From the NCBI RefSeq assembly GCF_028769735.1, contig NC_088200.1, positions 66,594,061 through 66,658,060 of the forward strand: 64,000 bases of DNA, given 5' to 3'. The stretch is from Zonotrichia leucophrys gambelii. Its lineage: Eukaryota; Chordata; Aves; Passeriformes; Passerellidae. The position numbers and the translations under genes were made by a program. Of the stretch, positions 43,001 through 49,590 are shown piece by piece (the first letter of the stretch is position 1; each line of letters opens with the position of its first letter). Below the pieces are notes generated by a model. That model saw only the letters and a list, made by a program, of their open reading frames with translations. It made no database searches and was not told where the DNA came from.

Positions 43001-45612
43001 AGGGTATCTTTCCTGGTTATTTAGGATTTCTCTTGAAACTGGAATTTTCCACCTAAAATTAATGTTACAAATAGTAAAGTCCTAGTAGTAATGTCACAAA
43101 GTTACTTCAGTAATAACAGAGCATATCAAATACCCATTTAATTATATATGAACAAATTAGTTTGCAGTTTTACACACAAAGTGTACATGTGTGTACAAGT
43201 GTACACTAAGTGAGGATGATTATCAGCTGCAGATTATTTCTGAAAGAGAATTCGTAGTTTAACCCAATTCATAGTGTGTTTATTGATAATATTTTCAGGG
43301 TTTTTCCTTCACTTCTGTTGATACTGTATTCTAAGGTATCTCTTGTCCCATGTGTTTGGTAAATACTTCATAAGGACATTCAAAATATACTCAATACAAC
43401 ACATATAAGTTGCAAAAATGTTTTATTATATAAAAATAATTCATATGTAGCTGCAACAAAATATTTTTCCACCCCTTGTACAGCTGCTGTAAAAGCTTTT
43501 AAGGATGCAAGAAAGAACCCAGACAAAGCCACTCCTATGAAGAAGGATCAGTCAGAAGAACAGCCTAAATCAGCACAACATTACAATAACAACTTGGATG
43601 ACCAAGCTTGTAAGCAGCCTCAAAAACAGCAAGGATGTGAACACAAAACAAAACCAGGCATGAAAGTAGAAACTGACAAAGTGGTTGAAGAGCTCTGTGA
43701 GAGCAAATCTGAGCAGAAAACTCTGGAAATGGAGAGAGCGAATGCTCCAGAGGAACCTTCATTTCAGCCAGGAAAAATGCAAACAGTTTCTCAAAACAAA
43801 ATAGGAAAGAAGCTTGACTATCAAAAAAGGAAAGAAAATATGAGTATGAACAAATTAAATGAAATAAAAGAAATAATTGATGATAGTGACCAAGAGCGTC
43901 CCAATGAAAAGGAATACTTTGATGACAGTACTGAAGAGAGGTTTTATAATGAGTCATCAGATTCTGACAGTGACAGCAATGATGATTTCTTCATTGGAAA
44001 AGTAAAAAAGAAGAAAAAAGCAGCAGCAGTTAATAATTATTCTTCAACAAAAGAAAAGGGGAGTGTTCAGAAAAATGTAATGAAAACAGAGAAGAACAGA
44101 GTGTCTGGGACAGCACAGGATTTGATTGTGGAAGAGAGAAAGCCGCTTGCAAAAGCAAGCAAGCTGGAGTCAGTGTTCTGCAGTTCTTTGTCTACCACCA
44201 ATCAGAAATCTCAGAACAGAAGGTAAACCTCTTCCCCATGTTATGTTCTCCATTCCTTCCCTCCTTCATGGCAATGAAAATGTGATTTCTAGTTGTGATT
44301 TGTAGTAAACAAAGAAAATTTACTTACTAAACAAAGAGAATTTCAGCCCATTAAATCTTAGAACATTTTCACAGAAACTACTCACTAGTCTTCTTAAGCT
44401 TTCTTGACAATTTTTTATATTCACAGTAGCACTGATTTATGATGCCTAACTAGATCTAAATGCAAATTCAACCGCTTCTGAATAATTCTCTTTCTACTTC
44501 TTTATTAACATGGTTGGAGCAGTATTGAAGAAGCTTGCATGTTATTTTTGAAGTTATTCCGTTACTGTTTTGATGATGATGATTCTTTATTCACAGGTAT
44601 TTGTAATCTTAAAATTTTATTGAAAAATCTTAATTTCTCTTTTTGTTTTTTAGGAATACTAAAGACCAGCTTCTCAAAAAGGAAAGAACAGGTATGTATT
44701 ATTTAACCTGGTAAAATCAGGAGAGAAAAAGCATTTTGAAATTTTGTTGCCTCTGCAGTCTATTCGTGATGGGATGTATTTGTTTCTTTTCAAGTTTGTG
44801 GCACATATTTTAACACTTGTTGTTACAATGGTCAAACTGTTCAGCTTTCATTTTAATCTGTGGATATTGTCTGCTATTTTCTATTTTCTCGTATTTGAAA
44901 TACATAACATAAGGTTTACACTGGCAAGTGGTTTTCTGTCTGTCAAGCAGTTTGCATTACTTGTGCACAGGTAAAGGTAACAGATTGTTGTATGTAACTA
45001 GGACCTTATCTCACATGTAATTTCTTCACTAGCTCCTGAATATGGAATATTTTATTCTGTTTATCTTCTGTGGTACTATTTTGGAGTTCATTGGACTAAG
45101 GATATAATTCCAGTCATATTGAGTTACATTGTGTAATAGTCATTGGTTTATTGTGAAGAAAAAAGTTTACATTGTGCTGAATGTTTATCTACACAAATTT
45201 AGAGTGTAATCAGTATTAATAAATCTTAACTGTCTGCAGCCTATCGAGTGGCAATTTATCAGGCTGCAAGATGAAGAAATCTTGCTGTGAATATTCAGAT
45301 GACTGTATTCCCCATGGCTCATTATGAAATTTTTGAAAATATCTCCAATCCCAAGGTAGTTTGCATACTTTTATGAAGGTTCCTGATGTAGTTAATGTTC
45401 TATTTTGTACTTGCACAGGTTTTCTTAAAAATGAAACAAAGCTCAAGAAGAAGAAGCCATTTGCAAAAGCTTCAGGGGAAATTATATGCAACAATAAGAA
45501 AGCACCTTTGGAGCAGCCTCTTCATCCTTCATGGGAAGCAAGCAGGCGACGCAGGGAGCAGATGTCTCAAATTACAGCATTCCAGGGGAAAAAGATTAAA
45601 TTTGATGACTAG
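937..45612 (+). CDS. SRFBP1: SRFBP1, serum response factor binding protein 1 (exons 2-8; exon 1 outside window)
   Basis: Nuclear Bud22-family protein. The mammalian protein (p49/STRAP) binds SRF and modulates SRF target genes; yeast Bud22 acts in 40S ribosome maturation. Seven exons join in frame: 937-1025, 2020-2092, 22568-22639, 42488-42569, 43484-44222, 44654-44691 and 45419-45612, giving 428 residues counted from the first codon seen. With the missing exon 1 this is about 440, against 429 in human. The N-terminal third is Lys/Arg-rich and helical ([16 protein letters not shown] at 49-54). A conserved acidic patch, [14 protein letters not shown], starts at residue 247, followed by a Ser/Asp run and FFIGKV at 274-279, then a lysine run. 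The C-terminus [11 protein letters not shown]...[10 protein letters not shown] is the Bud22/SRFBP1 signature. Between these the sequence is low complexity and diverges from the human protein. Every junction has GT/AG sites and compatible phases (2,0,0,1,2,1). The call is firm; the 5' end is not visible. Confidence 0.95.
1026..2019 (+). other. SRFBP1: SRFBP1 intron 2
   Basis: 994-nt phase-2 intron, donor gtcagt, acceptor ttgcag. AT-rich, no ORF of note. It contains the perfect 35-bp inverted repeat at 1694-1784 listed separately. Confidence 0.9.
1694..1784. repeat. Perfect 35-bp inverted repeat with 21-nt loop
   Basis: The left arm 1694-1728 starts TACTGTATCAG and ends CAATTCATAT. Its exact reverse complement is 1750-1784. 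The 21-nt spacer (1729-1749) is unrelated. No mismatch was found in the 35 pairs. In SRFBP1 pre-mRNA it would fold into a long hairpin of small-RNA-precursor size. I recognise no repeat family in the arms. Confidence 0.93.
2020..2092 (+). CDS. SRFBP1: SRFBP1 exon 3 (73 nt)
   Basis: One base completes the split Lys codon, then 24 codons from [10 protein letters not shown] to EEIHAMK (residues 31-54), ending on a codon boundary at donor gtaata. Human SRFBP1 has the same KNQ...EEIHAMK motif. Charged and helical, probably coiled coil. Confidence 0.95.
4655..5268 (-). mobile_element. Degraded avian ERVL-type LTR, antisense to SRFBP1
   Basis: Reads as the reverse complement of a common avian LTR. 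It begins near a ctgagcaccagg motif, followed by a gggttgaggtaagaa block and a gggcaaaacaggctc block. After that comes a run of imperfect units of the type ctccagcgtgg / ctctaatgtgagtccc / ctctag (about 5040-5215), the decayed form of the repeated gctggag units seen in these LTRs. No retroviral coding DNA adjoins it, so it is probably an old solo LTR. Family name and exact ends need RepeatMasker. Confidence 0.55.
6752..6833. repeat. Short direct repeat and 13-bp hairpin
   Basis: A ttgcaacaaaaatctt segment occurs twice about 34 nt apart (about 6752 and 6786), with g/a variation after it. Immediately downstream, 6804-6816 (CATGATATAGCAA) is the exact reverse complement of 6821-6833, with a 4-nt loop. 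Probably a local duplication; no function evident. Confidence 0.7.
11560..11865. other. CpG-rich block within SRFBP1 intron 3
   Basis: GC- and CpG-rich segment (cgg, gcgcc, gccgccg clusters, densest at 11750-11850) set in an otherwise AT-rich intron and leading straight into the pyrimidine satellite. No promoter motif or first-exon structure is recognisable. The ORFs that start here run into the satellite and are not convincing genes. It could be an orphan CpG island or part of a GC-rich insertion. Confidence 0.5.
11866..12790. repeat. Composite pyrimidine-strand satellite (24-mer, CCCTT pentamer, 11-mer)
   Basis: The + strand is almost purely C/T with occasional G/A. Three tandem structures follow each other. 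First is a 24-bp unit (cctgccgtccatccttcctt type) with its GTCCA spaced exactly 24 bp at seven places (ends 11920 to 12064). Second is a TTCCC pentamer array from about 12194 to 12406, roughly 40 copies with one break near 12350. Third is an 11-mer (cccggaacctt) about 7 times to about 12483. Mixed TTCCC/CCGAACCTT and CCTGC/CCTTC units continue to 12790. The 24-bp period is a multiple of three, which explains the long Pro/Ser/Leu and Gly/Arg open frames on both strands; these are not genes. Confidence 0.95.
13963..14085 (+). repeat. Low-complexity T/G tract
   Basis: About 120 nt of T8-T12 runs separated by G or GTTTG. This gives a Phe-rich frame that is an artefact of composition. It could be the decayed poly(A) tail of an antisense retroposon, but no element body is recognisable next to it. 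Confidence 0.8.
19585..19870 (+). mobile_element. CR1 LINE 3' end, 5'-truncated
   Basis: Contains the diagnostic CR1 3'-end blocks in order: gagagggacttttacaaggg, a tagtgataggacatgggg block, ttccttactgtgagggtggtgaggc, a gatgccccatcccta block, and a terminal ggaactagaggatctttaaggcccctt segment. No ORF2 coding part is left. Inserted in the sense orientation of SRFBP1 in intron 3. The terminal octamer repeat has decayed. Confidence 0.85.
21150..21350 (-). mobile_element. Old CR1/L3-type LINE fragment, antisense
   Basis: Reads like the reverse complement of an ancient CR1-type 3' region: gaatcataggtctttt, aggtcatccaact, ggcttccactagtacctttgggag, and gtcaggaaactcttctgac. These blocks keep the order found in antisense CR1 copies but are heavily diverged. 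A RepeatMasker run would settle subfamily and ends. Confidence 0.5.
22568..22639 (+). CDS. SRFBP1: SRFBP1 exon 4 (72 nt)
   Basis: 24 whole codons, [20 protein letters not shown] then VCKK (residues 55-78), between acceptor ctacag and donor gtaaga; phase 0 on both sides. The human counterpart is ELKPDIVTKSAL...FKK. Flanked by two introns of about 20 kb, so a symmetric exon that could be skipped without shifting the frame. Confidence 0.95.
24085..24155. repeat. AT-rich tandem repeat
   Basis: Two to three copies of an approximately 21-nt unit of the type tatattctatatatttttata. Simple-sequence expansion; no other signal. Confidence 0.7.
25227..25251. repeat. 10-bp inverted repeat beside the NUMT
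   Basis: ATTGTAAAAA (25227-25236) and its exact reverse complement TTTTTACAAT (25242-25251) surround a 5-nt spacer. A related tttttacaatac segment recurs at about 25272-25283, immediately before the mitochondrial sequence begins. It may mark the rearranged insertion point. Confidence 0.75.
25285..25420 (+). pseudogene. ND4: NUMT: 3' end of mitochondrial ND4
   Basis: Nuclear copy of the last 45 codons of mitochondrial NADH dehydrogenase subunit 4. Read with the vertebrate mitochondrial code it is open from [10 protein letters not shown] through MALHMIP and ILKPELIS to a final ATA, followed by a single T at 25420, the incomplete stop that polyadenylation completes in real ND4. With the nuclear code it has an in-frame TGA at 25336, so it cannot be expressed as protein here. 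That TGA sits where ND4 normally has arginine (CGA), consistent with CpG decay after insertion. The upstream ND4 is absent; the boundary is near 25280. Confidence 0.88.
25421..25486 (+). pseudogene. trnH: NUMT: mitochondrial tRNA-His remnant
   Basis: Directly follows the ND4 piece, as in vertebrate mtDNA. gcaagtatagttt and aaaacattaga, then ctaaaaatagaaattaaac and the acceptor 3' strand cttac, match bird mt tRNA-His. The anticodon region reads tgccact instead of the expected tgtgatt, so GTG is lost. Not a functional tRNA. Confidence 0.82.
25487..25533 (+). pseudogene. trnS(AGY): NUMT: mitochondrial tRNA-Ser(AGY) remnant, 3'-truncated
   Basis: ctgccgaggagaggt, then accaatgagaactgctaacgcttgtatctg, match bird mt tRNA-Ser(AGY), with the GCT anticodon visible in gaactgctaac. 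Similarity stops near 25533 before the 3' acceptor strand and before tRNA-Leu(CUN), marking the right end of the NUMT. Confidence 0.8.
27284..27307. repeat. 10-bp palindromic hairpin
   Basis: ACTTATTCAC and its exact reverse complement GTGAATAAGT are separated by ataa. Isolated; no family or function recognised. Confidence 0.7.
36002..36688 (+). mobile_element. Solo LTR of an avian ERVL-type endogenous retrovirus, sense to SRFBP1
   Basis: 687-bp block from tgttttgtgtggggtttgc to gccgaggttgacccacca. It matches the layout of a common bird LTR: the catggcaagattttggta start, a gccaatgccgtccagctgcagga block, a gaggaggtagagaaaatgg block, the gattggcaataaattattac polyadenylation region (AATAAA 36494-36499), and a closing gtctgttttgcccattgtgg / ctcgacccacgaatcttt block. 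No gag, pol or env DNA adjoins, so it is a solo LTR. Its middle repeated gctggag section is shortened. Target-site duplications are not evident. Confidence 0.82.
38665..39253 (-). mobile_element. Solo LTR, avian ERVL-type family B, antisense
   Basis: Reads as a reverse-complement avian LTR of a different subfamily from the 36-kb copy. Blocks in order are gctgctcactcact, gacagtttaatagagaaagc, an aggtgttcaaccatctccaggagagcagg block, a tctgagcatgatgtcacatgg block, tttggtcagttggggtc, and ctctaccccagcctcaaccagc at the end. Diverged, no internal retroviral sequence. Boundaries are good to about 10 bp. Confidence 0.78.
40723..41275 (-). mobile_element. LTR, same family B, antisense, more diverged
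   Basis: Starts tgtcgtggtggtttgacccc, then agccagcagctaagcacc, gctgctcactcagcc, a cattcaccacttcccatca-like block, ggttacttgggaagataaa, and an aacactgatgtgttaccaac block before the end near ccagtacc. Same orientation and family as 38665-39253, 1.47 kb away, but the sequence between them is not recognisably retroviral. Confidence 0.72.
41276..41600 (-). mobile_element. Possible ERV internal remnant next to LTR
   Basis: Directly beyond the antisense LTR. This GC-richer stretch (attg-ttcaggacaggagaggcag and cggttctggtggcttctgctg type blocks) reads open on the - strand for about 40 codons with an acidic, proline-rich composition before stops. Its position fits an internal 3' segment upstream of a 3' LTR, but I cannot assign it to a retroviral gene. 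It may instead be unrelated intron DNA. Confidence 0.3.
42488..42569 (+). CDS. SRFBP1: SRFBP1 exon 5 (82 nt)
   Basis: 27 codons, [20 protein letters not shown] then PRFVELK (residues 79-105), plus one base of the next Ala codon. Acceptor tgtgcag, donor gtatga. Human SRFBP1 has the same P-S-TATERAIARLA-HP-LK pattern, so identity is secure. Confidence 0.95.
42570..43483 (+). other. SRFBP1: SRFBP1 intron 5
   Basis: 914-nt phase-1 intron, AT-rich, acceptor cttgtacag. It contains a 26-bp tandem duplication of a ttattacaactggat unit (about 42885-42936) and a small gtgtaca-rich inverted cluster near 43180-43210. No gene. Confidence 0.88.
43484..44222 (+). CDS. SRFBP1: SRFBP1 exon 6 (739 nt, main exon)
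   Basis: Opens with [14 protein letters not shown] and covers residues 106-352. The first half is a hydrophilic Glu/Lys/Gln-rich region with little conservation. From residue 247 it carries the conserved [14 protein letters not shown] block, a Ser-Asp run of casein-kinase-2 type, FFIGKV and a lysine-rich stretch resembling a nuclear localisation signal. Near the end is [11 protein letters not shown], as in human KLESVFFHSLS. The donor gtaaac at 44223 is used rather than reading through to the TAA at 44224. Confidence 0.94.
44223..44653 (+). other. SRFBP1: SRFBP1 intron 6
   Basis: 431-nt phase-2 intron ending in a T-rich tract and acceptor tttttag. Retention would hit TAA immediately (44224) and remove the C-terminal Bud22 signature. 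No other feature. Confidence 0.88.
44654..44691 (+). CDS. SRFBP1: SRFBP1 exon 7 (38-nt microexon)
   Basis: Completes the split Arg codon and encodes [12 protein letters not shown] plus one base of a Gly codon (residues 353-364). Flanked by ttttag and donor gtatgt. It is needed to link the phase-2 and phase-1 junctions; skipping it would shift the frame. Confidence 0.85.
44692..45418 (+). other. SRFBP1: SRFBP1 intron 7
   Basis: 727-nt phase-1 intron, donor gtatgt, acceptor ttgcacag. AT-rich, nothing else recognised. Confidence 0.88.
45419..45612 (+). CDS. SRFBP1: SRFBP1 exon 8 (terminal coding exon)
   Basis: Encodes [14 protein letters not shown] and then the family hallmark [18 protein letters not shown] followed by [10 protein letters not shown] and stop TAG at 45610-45612 (residues 366-428). 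Human SRFBP1 ends [14 protein letters not shown]...FQGKKITFDD, so this fixes gene identity and strand. Confidence 0.97.
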
Positions 45613-46135
45613 ACTATATGTAAATGGAGGTTCTAAAAAAACATTTTCTGCAGCTGCTGTTTGAACATCTTTGTTATACTGTCCATATCCTTTGCAACCC
45701 ACGAAATTGCAACTATTATTTACCATCGTAGAATATCAAGATTGTTTTATCCATTGTTTGTGCTGTCTGTTGATTAATGTATGGCCGTTTGGTGCTGGTT
45801 CATAAGTCCCATTATGTAGTGCCACCATTCAGGAAACATACCCTAATGTGCATAAAGGGTTTTTAGGAACATAATTTGTGCCCTATAGGAATAGTACAGA
45901 TTCTTTGGAGGGGGCTTTGTAAGGGGTTTTTTTTGTATGTAAAAAAATTTACTTTATATGAGAGTTTGGTCAAAAGAAAGGTTCTATATTGTATCTCAAC
46001 TAAGACAAAGTAAAAGATTCTTAAACTTGAAGAGACTTCATAAATTCATCAGTGTATCGGGTAGCTGGAAAAGTCAATGTGTTTTAAGCATAATATGGAA
46101 AGTTCTGGAGAGAATAAAATATTGCTCTTTTAAAT
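45613..46135 (+). other. SRFBP1: SRFBP1 3'UTR
   Basis: Non-coding sequence between the TAG and the first good polyadenylation signal. AT-rich, no repeat recognised. End estimated at 15-20 nt past AATAAA. Confidence 0.7.
46113..46118 (+). promoter_or_regulatory. SRFBP1: SRFBP1 polyadenylation signal AATAAA
   Basis: AATAAA about 500 nt after the stop codon, followed by a T/GT-rich stretch (gctctttt, gtgatctctgtcc) suitable as downstream element. A second AATAAA at 47039-47044 could give a longer transcript. Confidence 0.65.
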
Positions 46136-49100
46136 TGTGATCTCTGTCCTCTGATTATACTGGCAATTTGAGGAAATGAAGAGGTGTCTTTAATACTTTG
46201 TTCTGGTAGTTATGTCTGGATTCTTCAACATGTGTGTCTTGCACTTTCTGAAAGAATGTGAAAAACGTGCAAAAACTTTGTACGCTAAGAAACATTTGAC
46301 TTTTAAGTGCCAGTTTGACACTGGGAGTTCATCTGATTAGAATATGACCAAAAATTCACTGAATACTTCTTCAGGTGCTTGTTCTACTACCTAATTGAAA
46401 GAAATTCTGAATGTGTAATTAGTCTTTAATAGTGTTGTTTATATAAATACCTTTCATAATCAAATTATTTAATAAGCTTGGTAAATGACTGGACTGTGCT
46501 ATTCATGTAGCATTTTGAGATGCCTGAGGAAAGCCCTGCATCACCCCAAAGGCCCATCTAACCCAGGCTCTTTGTAAGTAGTCAGAAAGGTATGCTTTAA
46601 GGACAGAGGGAGCACACAGTGATGCATCATGCAGCATCCATCTCTTCAAGCTTCCAGTTTCACAGCTCAGTGACATCTTGTGATATTGTAGCTTATGGTG
46701 TTTAATAATCCTTGATCAATTTCCTGTCTTCAGGTTTGTCTGCTCTTAAATCTCTGGAAACTTGGAGAGTATGTCATTCCTTAAGGTGTAGATGGCCTTC
46801 CTACATACAGTCTGAAAAAGCTTCGTCTTTTTCTGTGTCTCAGCCAAAGCCGTCAGGCCCCTGGGCTGCATTAGGAAATGTTGCCAGCAGTATGAGGATC
46901 CTTGCCCTGGACTAAGCACAGATAATGCTGATTATACACGTCCCATCTTGTGTTAAGTTCTTGAAGACTAAACCTTCAAGTTGATCTGTTCTGTATTAAT
47001 ATTTAGGCATGGTTTAGGCTTTTTTTTTCTGTGTACTCAATAAATGTCAGTAATACTGTCTTTAATGGCATTACCTCCCAGAGGAATGAGAAATTCAAAC
47101 CACCTTTCAGAGTGGTTTTGTTGCTGTTATTTTCACTGTCCCATATGGAACATTATTGAAGGCCAAAAGCTTCAAAGTAAAGCACAGAAACTTGTTTACT
47201 GTGGTTTTGTAGGATTGTATTTCACAGAAAAAGCCATGCATTTGCCTGCTTTCTACAAACTTCAAGATTTCAGGTGCAAATGTTAATCTTTAAAGCTTTA
47301 AATACAATAAGTAAATCAATCCTATATGAATAACACAACAAACAAAGGTTTGGTATGTGACTTCTCCGTTTCCAGTGTAAGGCAAGAGAAATGTCTTTTG
47401 GTAGGTGTCATCAGTGGTAAGAGTTTTTCATGGACTGCTTACCTTTCTTTTAGCAGATGACTTCCCTATTTAAGGATCAAAAATTTAAAGCTTGCAAATA
47501 GTTTGAAGAAAACTTCAAGACTTCAAGGAGCCAATGTTCTAAAGTGCTTTTTTGCATGTGCTTGAAAGATCTAGGAGCATTGGTTTATCTTGGCATTAGA
47601 GCAAGTTTCTTACTGCATTATTACAGCTGTAATTTGTGGCCACAGAATTCTCCCTGAAGGAAGCCTGACTTATCAAAACATCCTTTTTTTTTAAATTTTT
47701 TTTTCCAAAATATTCTGAGCTCTTACTTTAAAGAAAAGAAAAAAGATAACATGCGCTGAACATGAATGAGAGAAGAGAGATTAGGATACTGGCATTACTT
47801 CATATTCTAATGGGTTACTGCTACTTTCTGCTGGTGCTTAGTGACTCACCTGGAGCACAGCCTTAATACATTATACAAATGAGTAGTGATGGTGGAGGCT
47901 TGATAATATCTTTTACGTGTAACTGGGCGGTTTGTTTATGAACTGATAAACCCAGTGAACCTGCCTGGAGGTTGTTGATAAAGTTTAGAACGTTTTCTCT
48001 TCATTATAACAACGTAACATTTTCAGCATATATGTGATTTTAACTTACATCATATCTGTGGCACTGTTTAGACAGAGGCCTCTCACAAAGTACTAGCAAT
48101 TTATTTTTATAGTGACACGGGAAGTTATTTCTTTCTGTGATGATTAGATTTTAAAATGTTGAGAACCATGCTTTTCCATTCAGTACCATACCATAGAAGA
48201 AATATCTTTAGCCAGGTTAGTACTGTCAGATACTTCTAGGCTGCTTCAGGTGCACAATTTTTTCACTTCAGGCTTACCAACAAGATCTTTTTTTTCAGTA
48301 TCTTTTAAGACAGTCATCACTAGTTTAAATGTGATTGTTGGGGTTTTTTTAATAGCCAACAGGTGTGTTATTGACTGGCCCATTCTGTAGACTTCCAAAG
48401 AGGGGTAAATACTTCTTTAATCAGTTTTTTTTAGAATTGTTAGATCAGGAAAAAAGGGGCTTGAATGAAAATTCAGTTACAGCAATACTTTCTGGAGTGA
48501 AAGTGTTGAGCTGCTTTGTGAATGGTGGTAGATCTGCTGGTGGCAGATCATTTTGTGATGCAATGTGAAAATGAGATAGCAGAATTGGGGTAGAAGGTAT
48601 GTGGGAACTAGGAGTTGCTTAATTTTCAATAGATTTGAATGTGCTTTCTGCAATTATCACATGCCATTTTTATTGCATTTTTGTATTTGCACAGAAGCTG
48701 ATCCACTCCAGGTTCTGTGCTCTAGGAATAGCACTTGGAGAAATTCTCGGTTTGAAGTTCTTAGCTCTAATTAGTAGTAGGATGGGAAATACTTTTTAAA
48801 TAGAGAAACATTACACAAAGAGGGTTTTATCTGAAATAATTCTACTTTTATGAATTTTAAAAGATATTACACTGTTTTTTTCTCCATTTACATGAAGCCA
48901 AGAGTGCCAGTTATTTGATAATTGTGTGTTTGATGACTTCCAATAGGAAAGAGTCTCCAGTAAGACTCTTTTTAACTATTAAACTATTTAGACTCCAAGT
49001 CTCTTTTGAACTGTTCTCTTCTGTAGTTGTCCCTCAGTGAAGGGACAAGAGATGCTTCTCAACTCAGACTGTTTCATCAGTTCAGCATACAGATCGAAGA

Positions 49101-49400
49101 GGCAGCAGGATCTGGCTTGTACTCAGAGGGTGTAAATAACAGGATAAAATGTGTAACTGCATGTTTAATCTGTTAGTCAGTTTTCTAGAGTACACAGACT
49201 TCCCACCATGTACTGCTCAAGTGTTCTTTCTGTGAAAGCTTAGTTTTTGGAGCAGAAATTCAGACAGTGCTTTTTAAGTTCCTGTTTTTACCAAGACAGA
49301 TATGGTAAGGAAATCGTGTGTCCGGATGAACCATATGCCTCCTCCTGTTAAACTTTGACAGGTTAATCCTTTTTGTAGTGTGGGGGGTAGTTTATCATGC
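46136..49400. other. Intergenic region between SRFBP1 and LOX 3' ends
   Basis: About 3.3 kb of AT-rich DNA between the convergent genes. Apart from a possible old repeat at 46.5-46.8 kb and the alternative polyadenylation signal at 47039 there is no supported gene; open frames are below 80 codons and unremarkable. Confidence 0.75.
46530..46770 (-). mobile_element. Possible ancient CR1-like fragment
   Basis: The phrase gcctgaggaaagccctgc, then aaaggcccatctaacccaggctc, resembles the shared start of an old amniote interspersed repeat also seen at 56.24-56.64 kb. Downstream similarity is weak. Tentative. Confidence 0.33.
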
Positions 49401-49584
49401 CTTGAATTTTTTATTTTTTTGTTTCTACCTTCTTGTCCTATTTTTTCTGAGACCATGCCAGCAAGACAGAATTTTCTTCATTCTCATGTAGGTGTAACAA
49501 CCTTAACTGAAGCCTTCTCACTGAGGGATGGATCTGGCCTGTGCAGTAAGTGCAATACTTCGACAAGCAGAACGCTTGAAACAT

Positions 49585-49590
49585 TTTATT
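49585..49590 (-). promoter_or_regulatory. LOX: Candidate distal LOX polyadenylation signal
   Basis: TTTATT on the + strand, AATAAA on the - strand, about 3.66 kb past the LOX stop. Another AATAAA lies at 49410-49415 (-). Choice between them is uncertain. Confidence 0.4.
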